Below are positions 12,970-23,945 of a stretch of 64,000 nucleotides of DNA, piece by piece. The notes below the pieces were generated by a model. The model did not search any database. It was not told the DNA's origin and saw only the letters and a program-made list of their open reading frames with translations. Numbering within the stretch: position 1 is the first letter of the stretch; the number at the start of each line of letters is the position of its first letter. Both the position numbers and the translations under genes were made by a program. Origin of the DNA: Xylogone sp. PMI_703 (lineage: Eukaryota > Ascomycota > Leotiomycetes); contig JAJTUQ010000021.1 of NCBI GenBank assembly GCA_021399445.1, positions 1 through 64,000 of the forward strand. The letters run 5' to 3'.

Positions 12970-13456
12970 ATAATCTTATATTATTGTCTCAGAATTCAGT
13001 ACCAAGAATCTAAGACTAATAAATTATCTTATAAAGTATTATTATAAATAAAGTAATAATTTTAGAATACTTTAAGCTTAAAATATTCTAAAACATTTAT
13101 TTTAGGACAAAAGTCTTAAATATTAAGAAAACTTTAAAACTTTAGTCTTAAAAAATAAATTAAGTTTAAGACAAAAATCCTAAGATTTAATAAGTATTAA
13201 AACTAATGTTTTAATACTAAAGACTTTAGGACATTAATTATATAATAAGTATATAAAATATATTGAATATATTTATATATTTATATAAATAACTATAATT
13301 TACAAATAAATAAGAATTTAGTACTTAACTTAATTAATTTATAGTATATCTACATTTTATAATAACTATTTTAAGATTATAAAACTATTCTCTTGCTCTT
13401 TACCTTTATTTATTATTTGAGTAGTAAATAACTTATACCTTTATAAGAATATTATA
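12970..13456 (+). repeat. Gypsy-type LTR, copy 1, RIP-degraded
   Basis: It aligns over its whole length with 37795-38271, sharing the motifs CTAAGACTAATAAATTATC... and ATATTTATATAAATAA, with differences mostly C/T and G/A. Being 3' of the Gypsy integrase/chromodomain and in the same orientation, it is taken as the 3' LTR. Exact ends are uncertain by about 10 bp because both copies are mutated. Confidence 0.65.
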
Positions 13457-13789
13457 ATTTACTTAAAAACTTTAAAAACTTTAATAATTTAAAGTTATTA
13501 ATAATAATCTTATATTATTATATAATAATTTAATCTAATAAAATTTTTAATATAAACTATTTAATATATTATAAAACTTTAAAGTTATATTAAGAAATAT
13601 TTTAATTTATAAAATAAAAACAATATAAATTATTTAATTCAAGATAATTAAATAATACTAAATAAATATTATAATAATTAAAATCTTTTTTTAAAACTTA
13701 ATTAATAATAATATATAATATAATAAATTATTTATTAATATTAATAATATTTTAATAATTACTTAATCTTTATTATAATCTTTAAAAAC
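13457..13789. other. AT-rich DNA without recognisable features
   Basis: Almost pure A/T; no motif or open frame of note. It ends at the target duplication AAAAC of the next solo LTR. Confidence 0.5.
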
Positions 13790-14411
13790 TGTAATATTCC
13801 TACAAGGATATGAGGTTTATCTATCACTCAAATGATAGATGAAGGTAAAGTGCAAGAAAATAGCTTTATAGTCTTAGAATAGTTACTATGAAATGCAGGT
13901 ATACTGTAAATCAATTGAGTTGAGCACAAAGCTCTTATCTACTATAAAACTATCTACTTATATAGTATATGCTAGTGACTAGATTCTCCTGGATCCCTTC
14001 GTTCTTGGATCCAGGAGATCCTATCCGGTCCTGGATCTAAGGGATCTTATCTGGTCCTCTTTGTTATATGCTTACTTATTTGCTAGTATTAGCTTTTTGT
14101 ACGTACAAGTGAATAGTTAATACAAGTAGAAAAGTAATACTATTTCCCCGATAGTATTATTACTTAATTAATATAATCAAAAGGTTAATATTATAACTTC
14201 AATAATATTATTCTTTAGTTTATATAATCCTTTTTATAATACTAATGTTGAACTTATATTATCCTTTCACTAGTACTAATAATATAATAATACTAATAAT
14301 ACTATAACTAGGTCCTTGATAACTGTTTTAACTTATACTTATTTAATTAAGGCGACAGTTATAAAAGCTTTATACTCAGGTCGCTTGTCATAACCCTGCG
14401 GGGTCGTGACA
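13790..14411 (+). repeat. Solo LTR (622 bp) with AAAAC target duplication
   Basis: It starts TGTAATATTCC, ends GGGTCGTGACA (TG...CA) and is flanked by perfect AAAAC repeats at 13785-13789 and 14412-14416. It contains a run of GGATCC-rich direct repeats around 13990-14050 and a small hairpin ACCCTGCGGGGT near its end. Composition is intermediate, so it is younger than the surrounding RIP-saturated DNA. Orientation is arbitrary because no internal region remains. Confidence 0.85.
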
Positions 14412-14416
14412 AAAAC

Positions 14417-15530
14417 TATTTACTTATGATAAATTACTTTTTTAGTCTATTTAAAAAGACTAAAACTAAGTATAAAAATAATCTGTTTATAATATCTAAA
14501 GTTAATTTAATATAATGAAAATTAAATAAATATTATACTAAAACTAATAATTCTTTAGTTTATATAATAATTCTTGTTTTTGACTTTTATATAAAATAAA
14601 AATATATATATATAACCTAGAAATTAAAATAAATCCTAAATATTAAAATTATAATTATATAACTATAAAAAAAGTATTACTTTATTAATAACCATAATCT
14701 AATTAATAATCTAATAAATAATTTAATAAATATTCTTAATGATAATTATAATAATATTATTATTAATTAATAATTATCAAATATATTTATTATCTAAAAA
14801 TAACAAAAATCAAGTAAAACGATTAATTATATTAATAAGTATTTTTAATATATTCGAAAGTCTTTAATTTTTCATGATTATATAAAAGAAAGTAAAAATA
14901 TATACTTTTGGTAACTTAAAGAATACTAACAACGATTATATCCAAATCTATCTAAAATAACTCTTGATATACTTATAATTCTTATTATATCAGTTATACT
15001 TAAGTATTTATTTTCCTCGGCAAATATTATTATTTCAGATTATTATAATTATTTACAGAATAATATTATAAAAGTAATTAAATGTTTTAAGTTATAGAGA
15101 AAAATATAGATTATAAGAATAAAGTTAAGTATAAGATCAGAAAAGATAAAGTCAGGATACTAGATTAAAGTTTGATCAAGTAATTAGATAAAAGTTAAAA
15201 AGTATATTTTATATACTTTATAATACTGTTGTAATACGGTTTATTATAAAGTATAGATCTAGAATTTTATATAACATAAAGGAATATAGTAGTAATATTT
15301 TTGGGCTAGAATACTGTAGTAATTACGGAAGTAATACTTTTGGATACACTGATCAACTCTAAGAATGAATCATTTGAATTTATCATCCAAAGAAGACAGC
15401 CCAGTATGTTATCGCAAAACTTATGACAGTGCCATCCGTATACTGAAGGATTTCGGGTACTGTGTAGTATCTTGGTAACATATGAAGGATGATACGTGAC
15501 ATCACCGATAGGGGGTTGATAATACAACGG
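14417..15530. other. AT-rich degraded DNA up to the first gene island
   Basis: Strong AT bias to about 15250, then a transition to normal composition. No protein family was recognised in any frame. A 73-codon open frame at 15306-15527 (minus) lies in the transition and has no recognisable domain. Confidence 0.5.
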
Positions 15531-15539
15531 TCAATAAGT

Positions 15540-15811
15540 ATGAGAACTAGTGCTTATGCAAGAGGAAGAAGTCAGTGAAGTTAGGGGGACGTCAGCATAG
15601 GCCAATCAGACCACGAAGAATTCGGGGGGAGGGCACCCACCGACACGGAATCACGGTACAGGCTACGCTACCAAGGCCAAGAGTCATTAATATCAGGGTA
15701 GTGCTTGTAAGATAACAGCAAATACGCCCTATTTTCATAGTGACAATAGGATGTTGGCTCAAATTAAGGCAGGTCAGGAGATCTATATGAAAATAGGAGA
15801 GTTATCCCATG
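15540..15811. other. 3' flank of the transcription factor gene
   Basis: Normal base composition, no open frame of interest; probably 3' untranslated and intergenic DNA. Confidence 0.4.
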
Positions 15812-17733
15812 CTACCATTCAATAACCTCCTCTATTGTCTGTCTGGTCAGATCATGTTCACTTCCAGCCCTGCTATAGGTCAAAGTCACCATCCGCTCGA
15901 AAGGACCAAAAACCGGTGTTACGTTCGATATGCGAGCCCATCCTGGGACATCCTCGCAACTTCTCACGTTCTGTAATCCAGTTTCTTCAATATCTAGAAC
16001 TCTTTGGGCAACTTTGGAAGCCAAAAAAGATACCCATATCCCTTCTGTCCGACAGCATTTTCGGAGAATAGAGATTGCTCTCCTGCGAATGATAGGATCC
16101 CTACAGCGACAGGAGACCTGGAAGATGGTAGAGTTAGTACGTCTCGCTGGATGATTCACCATGATACAATTCGTCAAAATCTTCCAATACGGAAAACGTG
16201 TTCAAGATTGAACCTACCGCAAATAAAGGTCTCACAATAGTCATATCAATGCAGGAGGTCGGTCTATCTGCAGTTGATTTTAGGTCAAGCTCAACGATAT
16301 CGTCCGCAAGGGAGACGATTTTCCGAAACATGTCGCAGAATATGTCCCAATTCATTTCATCATCTACTACTGTCTGCGAGAGCATCATCGACGTAGACCC
16401 GAGCTCTTTCAGGATGTACAGAGCAGTAGTTCCTTTCTTTCTTTTCTCTGTCAGATTGTCACCCCGGATGTTTAAGTAGGCATCATATGCTGAAGACCAT
16501 CTCGCCAGAATGCTTATGGATTTCTTCTGCCAGGCTCCAGCTTGAGGGGCCGCTGGGAGTTTCTCACTCGTAGGATCCCATATATCGCTTGTAGAGTAAG
16601 AAGTGACATGCCATTGCATCACAAGCGAGTCTCGGGTTTTCGATAAGGCCGAGAATATAGCTGGAACCTCTCCTTTCTGTGCGTATTTTTGAATTGAGTC
16701 GTGCATCTCCCGTTTCTGCTCACTAACCATCTACTTCAGTCAAAACATGTAATTTGCGCAATCTGGTATGCTTACCTGGGTTACTTGAAGGTCAAGCCGT
16801 ACGAAAAGCTGTTCTAGTACTTCTATGGACACATATGGTATTTCAGATACTCTAAGAACATTGTGTTGATAGCGGCGGGTTTTCTCGTTGTACTTAACCT
16901 CGCACATAATTTTCATACCGCTTTGGACATGTGCGATAGCGGAGCCATAGCTGCCTTGCATTGTCTACTGACGATGAGTACAAGTGAAGCTTGGATATGA
17001 GAACAACTCACCTCGAAGCATGCAAACAGAATAGAACATATTAGACATACGTCAATTACTTGCGGACCATGTGAGAATGATTTGACAAGGAAATTGATTG
17101 CCTGATTATAGTTCTTCAACGCAAAGTCATGGATCCATCCGTCAGTATGACCTTGTTTATTCAACCCACTGTCTTGCTCAATTTGTGCGTGCAAGGACCC
17201 TACAGCGAGGATTGCATGCCGGATTGAGGGTTCGTGGAGAGCCGCTTGCAGCAGGAGACTCTCCCAGAAACCACCTCCAAAGAATCCCGACAGTTGGGAC
17301 GCGGTTTTCTGTTGAAAGACGAAGAAGAGTCGACGTTCTTTCTCACTGCGAAGAAATCCAATAGACGGAGATCGACTCAGAGCGCCTAACACAGCACTTG
17401 AAAGGCCTGGAGGTGCTCCTATGTCCGGCCCGTATCCATCACATCTTCTACCTGTAAGGATGCATTGATAGCAAGAGGGGTTTGTCTCATCGCATTTCAC
17501 TCGTCGTACTAGCCAACAAATCAGTTTCCTCTGCACGGACACCATAGTCCAGCTGGATCTTACTTCTGCTAAACGATTAGTAAAATCACAACATAGACAC
17601 TAGCTACCTAAGACTGGTCCATTCAATGCGGGCAGCAACAACGTCGGAAGGGTACACACTTGCATGTAAGGCATCCGGTTCGGGATTTTGGCCGATAGGC
17701 CCGTTTCCTCTGGCCTGGAGCAACACGGGTCAT
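15812..17733 (-). CDS. Zn(II)2Cys6 fungal transcription factor (526 aa, 5 exons)
   Basis: A nuclear sequence-specific regulator by family. Exons on the minus strand: 17733-17658, 17508-17012, 16964-16776, 16730-16218, 16117-15812; together 1581 bp, an intact frame. The first intron (149 bp) splits the binuclear cluster; joining restores the spacing C-X2-C-X6-C-X6-C-X2-C-X6-C at residues about 22-47 (CLTC...RRVKC...CYQC...C). The basic N-terminus (QRKRAYRPKSR) precedes it. Other introns are 47, 45 and 100 bp; the last has a perfect TACTAAC branch site (16133-16139). The rest resembles the fungal-specific regulatory domain, with the C-terminal CRDPIIRRRAISIL typical of this family. The start was chosen because it is the first ATG in the frame that gives a complete zinc cluster. 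No target pathway can be inferred; neighbours are unrelated transposons and an RTA1-like pseudogene. Confidence 0.9.
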
Positions 17734-18416
17734 TTTGCCAAGTAATGTTTGCTATACGACATGACTTGCGTCAAGGGCCCTGTATTAGATATTGTTGTAA
17801 GGAATCATTAACGCATTACAGCAGATGACACTGTTGAGCAAAGGATTGAAGCGGTCAGGTTAAGGTTTTCGCGAAAGCACTCGAAAGCTGGTAGACCTTA
17901 ATAATGTGCGCCCCACTACGGAGTATGAGACGTAATATCTTACCCGGTGAGACGGTCTAGGTTCAGAGCTTGAATGCTGCGTGGCGCTGCATCACGTAAG
18001 ACCAAAAGCGTGGATGTCTGAGGAAGAAAGCCGGGCCTGTGTCAGGAATTGTGCTTACATAATGGCCTGGATCTGGACTAGTTAACTATAGCCCCGTTGA
18101 GGAGGCTGGGAGTAATCTTACACCCCCATCCTTCGTAGGGAGGAAACAGTATGGAGGCGTCTAGGGTGGTGCAGAAATGTATGCTTCACTTCCCTTGCAA
18201 ACCCCACACTCTACTGGTTAGTTAGTCAATCAATTGTTGAATTGTGCACCTGAATAAGTTAAGCATCATATATTTTGTATGTGACAGTGCTGCTCACTGC
18301 GCTCTGACCTACGGCAATTTCTGCCAGCCTGGCAACAATTTATCTGTCACGTGAACAGGGTCACTTGTCCCACTTGTTAGAGGTCAGAGCACTTAGTCAG
18401 GCTACTACTACGTATA
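17734..18416. promoter_or_regulatory. Upstream region of the transcription factor gene
   Basis: No gene is seen. The first ~300 bp upstream of the ATG presumably hold its promoter, but no specific box can be defended. A 10-bp perfect inverted repeat GCTCTGACCT / AGGTCAGAGC lies at 18301-18310 and 18381-18390, possibly a decayed small MITE or a hairpin. Confidence 0.35.
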
Positions 18417-18842
18417 ACGTAAATCCCAGTCCACCAGCGTACCCTGTCTACCGATACACTGAAATTTATTACAAAATTAAGAATATTAAACTTTAAATAT
18501 CTTAACAACTATATTATATTTATAAGTAATATTATATAAAATAAATAATTTTTAAAACTTAATTTTAAATATATAATTAATTAATTTATAAAATATTTAT
18601 AATATTATTAAATTAAGTTCTAAATCTTTAATTTAGATAGATTTTATTATGTAGTAAGAAATATTTATACTAATTATATAAAAATTCTTAGGCATATTAA
18701 TTATTAGATAAATAAGTAAATAGCTAAATTTCAAGTAATTTAGTTATTTCGTCGTTGAGATATTGAAGTTTAATATTCTTGATTTTGCAGTAAATTTCAG
18801 TGCGCCGGTAGACAGGGTACACCGGTGGACTGGGATTTACGT
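18417..18842. mobile_element. 426-bp MITE with long terminal inverted repeats and TA duplication
   Basis: Both ends begin ACGTAAATCCCAGTCCACC when read inward and are flanked by TA (18415-18416, 18843-18844), the Tc1/mariner target signature. The inverted repeats extend for roughly 90 bp; the left arm carries extra C-to-T/G-to-A changes. The interior (about 18520-18740) is AT-saturated and non-coding. Interpreted as a non-autonomous Tc1/mariner-type element that has itself been hit by RIP. Confidence 0.85.
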
Positions 18843-18844
18843 TA

Positions 18845-19548
18845 TGTTGCACGTTCTGAGTGTGTACCGTACATTCAGGAGTGTGTGGAAAATCCTTTCC
18901 ACACCCCGCAAGCTAGTCCCCTAGCACCTGATTGGTTACAGCCATTACATAAGCACGATTCCTGACACCACTCTTGATATCTCATATTACTGTAGGCCAC
19001 ATATTATTACTGTACCACTCTTAAAGCACCACTTTGATCACTATAGCAACCTTATAGTGCTTCCTGTTGATTGTTTACCTAAACTTACTACTGCAGCCCT
19101 TATGCCTCCTTAGACTCTTAGACTTCAATATATTCAGTTCATCCACAGCCAATGGGTCAATATTTCCACCTAACATTATTAGTAACCTAGCTACCACAAG
19201 CGGAGGAGGCTGTTGTGATGGCAACTACGCAGGCACACAGTATATGTAGTACTGTAGTGTATATATACGGGCTCTACCTCGCTTCATAGCTAAATCAAGT
19301 CGTCAACTCCATTTGACATTGCAACAGAGGAAACCCAAGGGCAGATTGTTAGAACGACCTACGGTGCCAAATTCACTTCCTTAAGCACCAAAAACATTAA
19401 TAGTCGATTAATTTTGCAGATTACTCTATATATATACCTAAGTTCTACACGAAGTGTGACTTTACCGTCACGCGGGTCTACCAAAAGTGGTTTCGTATCA
19501 AATGATCAAAGTGCCAGCCTGGGTCTCTCTCTGACCTTTAAGGATTGG
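18845..19548. other. Intergenic, no gene recognised
   Basis: Normal composition with short open frames only (e.g. 60 codons at 19067-19249) that show no domain or codon pattern. This is the 3' flank of the RTA1-like pseudogene. Confidence 0.4.
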
Positions 19549-20780
19549 TTATGCCAGGCCCGCTAGTTTTCTCTCCGTGCGACTAGGAAGATCACTTTCT
19601 TTCCCAGGCATGATGCGACCTGGATGGAAGGCATTGAGTATGACAAGGGAACATAGCATTGGGACAGAGTCTAGGGTGTTTTGGTACGCCTCGTGCGTAG
19701 GAATAGAGCTCCGGAACCCATGGGCGTATTCGGCAAGACGGAAGCCAATTCTCAACTTCGCAAAACGTTAGTGCCAGGGCTTGTAACGGGATCGTTTAAT
19801 GTAATGTACCGAGATAAGTGTTAATACGGCAGATACCGTATACAATAACGGCAATGCATCTGACGCCCCCTTCGCGCCTTGTCGAACTTGTTGGAGGACT
19901 ATTCGATAGAATCTGATGGCGAAGAAAACGAAGACTAGAATGAAGAACTGCTGGAATGCAACGCTGCCCATATAAATGTGAATTCCTGGGAAGAGGGTCA
20001 ACTAAGATTTCTACCTATTGATGTACAACCCACCGTCGTTGATCCGTTGATCCGGTGCGTTGTTACCAGCGCCCGAGGATGCTCCAGCGATCTGAATAAT
20101 AAGAGCGCTGCATCATGATCAGTGTCAACCACTTCAAGGCTTCCTAGACGTAGTCTTACATAATATCAAGAATCACAAAACATGTCGAAAAGCTCCACGC
20201 AGTGATTCGATAAATCTTTGCATCGGGGATATAGTTCCAGACCATCCTTCCTGAATTACAGCTTAGTAAAACCTTCTGATACACTGTTTAGGAGCCAGGA
20301 AGTTGCTACGCTCCCCAGAAATAATTCAGAAGCACGTCTCTTATCGCACTCTTGTCAAGTAATGAGATTCAAGGCTAATAAAACTCACCCATCACCATAT
20401 AAATGAAAGCATTAGTAAACAGTGGAGCAATCTTCGGTGGAATTAGTATTGAACCTCTTACAAGGTGTGATAAGGACTTACCAGAATCAGCACAAACTAA
20501 GCTGCGTAGGCACCCTCACTGTTAGGAAGAACTGTGATGCTGATGACCCGGATAAGGCAGTTAACCGTCTGAAGAAGTCCTGAGCCAACTATGACCCAAC
20601 AGTATGTCTTTTTGTAGAAAATAGCTTGCGAGAGGTGTGCGGCAGTAGTAAGGGCGAAGAGGACAAAGAAGATAATTGCCGCTGGGATTGAAGGGCAAAA
20701 TTCCCATTGAGTGTGGACTAGATCTGCGCGGGCTACGGAAACATCAGCCTCATTGTCGATACCTTGTATATAGCAACTAA
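19549..20780 (-). pseudogene. RTA1-like lipid-translocating/7-TM membrane protein gene with an in-frame nonsense codon
   Basis: The RTA1 family comprises seven-helix plasma-membrane proteins linked to sterol-analogue and lipid stress resistance in yeast. Conserved stretches read WEFCPSIPAAIIFFVLFALTT (split here for length), GRMVWNYIPDAKIY, IAGASSGAG, GIHIYMGSVAFQQFFILVF and the C-terminal IPTHEAYQ...LNAFHPGRIMPGKESD. Inferred introns: 20432-20481, 20251-20388, 20108-20159, 19986-20033, 19756-19809; the exons after the first intron sum to 591 bp in frame, with correct GT/AG ends. In the first readable exon codon 20497-20499 (minus) is TAG, where the family has Trp (context YAA*FVLIL). No in-frame ATG was found upstream of the first conserved block, so the 5' end is uncertain or damaged. 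Either a pseudogene or an allele truncated by a point mutation. Confidence 0.82.
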
Positions 20781-20799
20781 CCAGCGCAAATCCCAGGCA

Positions 20800-21132
20800 T
20801 TTTGGAAGATGGAAATTGTTCGGCGAATTTGCAAAAGGATACAGGATTTAAAGTGTTCGAAATTAGAAATACGTGAAGGCGCCATATTTTCGGGGCTAGG
20901 ATATACTGTATATTTCTAGTGCATTACCTAGTAGATCGAATGCTTCGTTCTATTCCAAAATCCAAACTGCGGAAATGCCATGTCAGGAGAAGTTACAGGA
21001 CAGGTTTTTGGGCCCTTCCAAATCGAATAGTTGCCACTGGCGATGGATTGGAGGCTTCGTAAAGACAGGCTCCGCAGCATCAGGCAGCGAAACCCCGTAT
21101 GGCTGAGGTAACCCACATCTGGCATCCTGTAT
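20800..21132. other. Upstream of RTA1-like gene, unresolved
   Basis: A 65-codon open frame at 20928-21125 (minus) ends just short of the Harbinger element; it might contain a lost first exon of the RTA1-like gene but no family signature is visible. Confidence 0.3.
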
Positions 21133-21639
21133 TAAGGGCCTGTTTGGTTTCGGATTTTGACCTCATTTTGCCCACTTTTTTGAACTGAACGCTGAATCCA
21201 AACACCCCCATGCTCATTTTCGGCTAATCCCTGAATGATTCCCTGTTAGTATGTTTTATCCCTTGCTAGCAAATTTTGCTCTGGAGGACTCATGTCAGCA
21301 GGAGGAGTTCATTTTGGGCTCCTTTCGATAGTGGATAACAAAATCCCAGAATTAGGTCAGACCTAATTCTGAGCTCATTTTGACGGTCTTTTTACGACCT
21401 TTTGGGCAGTATATCAACCGATATTACTTTATTAGGCTTAAGCTATAATATTCTACGGCTTTACCCCTCTATCGTGTATGATCATATAATGTTGTGATAT
21501 ACAAACGTATCCGTATATACTATAAAGCCTTTTACTATCATAAATACTATCAAAGACCATATAATCAACAAAATACTCGAGTTATTACTCAGAAAAAAGA
21601 TTCAACAATATCAACAACATATTATTAAATCAACAATAT

Positions 21640-22640
21640 CAACATAACAAGTTAAAATATCAGTACCGAGAAATCAGTATATAAAGAAGCTTTTAGAACA
21701 AGTATATACTTTACGATTTTACAAATATTTCTGTATAAATATTCATACTTTTCAAACCCTTATAACATAACTATCAATTAATACGAAGCTTTCAGAGTCA
21801 AAGAAAAGTATGACTATCGAAAAAAAGTTAACAATATTCCTTTATATTATAACTAAAAAGGTATCTAACTACAATACTCAAGAACGATTCTCATACTCTG
21901 GAGAAACAATCAGTCAATAAAACATAATTATTATCATTTATTTCATGATATTAATATATTATTAAAACATTCCATAAAGTTCTAAAAGTTCTCTGTTTAC
22001 TTTATACAACAACTATATTATTCTCAGACAAGAATATACCTCTTTATGACTATATTACAAGCGATTCTCAGTTTTATCCATATTTCGACAACTGTATAAG
22101 TATAATTAATAGTATACATTTTATAGTTAATATATTAATATTATAACAAATACCTTTTCATAATCAGAAAAGTTATCTTTCTCAGAATATACTAATAACA
22201 TATAATTTTGATATAAAGTTTCAATATATACTAGCTAGATATGAAAAGTCTGTCCATAATAAGAAAGTTCTGGTTAAAGCCAAGTTAAACTAAGGTTTTA
22301 TGATATTAGCACAAAGATTCTGGTTTAAAGATACTGATTATAATTATTCTGAAAATATATTAAATTTATACAAAGATGTATAATATCATTTAAAGAAAAT
22401 TTAACAAACTAATCAAAAGCCTGAAAACACAAAAAAATTGTTTAATTTATAGTATTCTAACTTATAAAACATAATTAAACGTACATTTGATGTTTTTAAA
22501 CATCAATTCAAAATGTTATATTTATTAATAAAATATTCTTTTTTCATATAATATCAGATAATATTAATATATACAACTATATATAACTTTACATATATAC
22601 CTAAAATAACTATATAATCAGATCACAAAGACTATATAGT
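21640..22640 (+). pseudogene. Harbinger transposase (DDE_Tnp_4-like) remnant
   Basis: Plus-strand translation gives DCISIINSIHFIVN (family: DCxGAIDGxHI, the first catalytic Asp region), YLSQNILITYNFDIKFQYIL, a second block KDTDYNYSENIL (DAGY-type motif) and HNIIKRTFDVFKHQFKML, the family's RNVIERxFGVxKxRF helix. Stops such as those at IKFQ...LN* and *YHLKKI*Q interrupt it. Differences from the family are of the Gly-to-Ser/Asp, Glu-to-Lys and Ala-to-Thr kind, i.e. G-to-A. Boundaries are approximate. Confidence 0.8.
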
Positions 22641-22799
22641 CAGATTATCAAGAAATATTAAGTATTAATATATATTAATATAAATTTATTTTATATCTTT
22701 ATATTCTTTATATATATTATTATTCTCATCTTCACTTTTCATTATATTAATCAGTCTAATAATAACTTTTACTTTATTTTTTAGTCAATAATCTTGAGT

Positions 22800-23620
22800 T
22801 ATTTAATCTTTGATTAATAAGAAAACTAATACAACATTTTGATCATTTGAAAATAACTTAATATAAGTTACTTTATCTGTTATCAAAATTCTCTCTTTAT
22901 ATTATAACTAAAAAGTCTTTATAGTTTTTGTCTTTGTATTAACTTTATTTATTCAAACATTAAAATACTAATTTAACGTACTTAATATACTATTAAACTC
23001 AGTATTTCTACCTCGAGATTTTCTCTGTTAATTACTTTCTTAAGCCAGATCATATCTTTTCGTATAAACAAATATAATAAAAGATTATTAAACTATCATT
23101 GATAAGTCATTTTCAGAAACAAATAAAGAATCAATATCAAGACTTTATTAGTTGGTTATAGTAAAAACATATTCACTAATTACTAATACTCTATCATATA
23201 ACTCCCAAAGACTATCAACGTTTTATAGAACATTAGTTCGAAACCACTTTACTTTTGGTCTTGTCTATATTATTTCTAGGTCAGAAAAAGTAATCAACTG
23301 TATTAATATATAACTTACTATAGTTAATACTATTTATATGTTATCAAGAGCAATAAACCGGCCATCTTTTTCTAACCCAAAACCAGAGTTATTCTTAAGG
23401 AATATATATTCCTTATATCTCGTATGATATATATTTTCTTTATTCTTCATCTGATCGACCATTATATAGATTAGACTAGTATAAATTGACTAGATTTTGG
23501 TGCGAATAATTTCCCAAGCTTCTCTTTTTCAGCCTTGATCTAACCACTTTCCTAGTCGAGTTTGCTCTAATAACCCTTCTACAAGAACCGTTTCCATTTC
23601 CGGAGTCCAAACAAGTTTAG
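22800..23620 (-). pseudogene. Harbinger Myb/SANT-like accessory protein remnant
   Basis: On the minus strand from about 23620 the sequence reads VWTPEMETVLVEGLLEQTRLGKW and then EAWEIIRTKI...VDQMKNK, matching the Myb/SANT-like DNA-binding domain that PIF/Harbinger elements encode beside their transposase. The downstream part is AT-rich and broken by stops. In intact elements this protein guides the transposase to the nucleus and element ends (family knowledge). Boundaries are approximate. Confidence 0.7.
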
Positions 23621-23945
23621 TATAGCTCTGCTATGATTGGCTATCAATCTGTGAACCGATAGAGCCATCTTACATTGATTACGAAACTTGGGAAACTATG
23701 TTTACGGTCTGTACAATGAATATTCTGGTGGTTCAGCTTATACCGATGTTATGATTTACGAGTCAATACATAATTACACAAAGAAGTAGGTACAAACCAT
23801 ACAAATTTGCCTAGAATCACTTATCTTAATATGATCAAGATCATCGCACTTAGACTAACTGCATTACTAGTCAAAATGCCAAGCAAAAGGCGAGCAAAAT
23901 CCATTTTCAAACTGAACTGAAAATCCGAAACCAAACAGGCCCTAA

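Larger units (their letters stand above)
5945..13456 (+). mobile_element. RIP-degraded Ty3/Gypsy chromovirus-type retrotransposon with nested insertions
   Basis: Domain order on the plus strand is that of a Gypsy element: Gag with a degraded CCHC knuckle (about 6506-6550), protease region (about 6660-6800), reverse transcriptase (about 7440-7740, where YLNNILIFFK stands for the usual YLDDILIFSK), RNase H (about 7980-8400), integrase (about 8770-9720), a chromodomain-like segment (about 10370-10480) and a 3' LTR (about 12970-13456). All frames are full of stops. It is interrupted by a solo LTR at 8416, a MITE at 9729 and a Fot1/pogo element at 10765. No 5' LTR was recognised, so the left end may be truncated. 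Base composition is extreme AT. Confidence 0.85.
21136..23942 (+). mobile_element. PIF/Harbinger DNA transposon (2807 bp), RIP-degraded
   Basis: Terminal inverted repeats of 23 bp start GGGCCTGTTTGGTTTCGGAT, typical for PIF/Harbinger, and the element is flanked by the 3-bp duplication TAA (21133-21135, 23943-23945). It contains remnants of both expected genes: a DDE transposase on the plus strand and a Myb/SANT-like protein on the minus strand, arranged convergently. The outer ~250 bp on each side keep near-normal composition while the core is AT-rich and stop-ridden. It inserted 5' of the RTA1-like gene. Confidence 0.92.
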
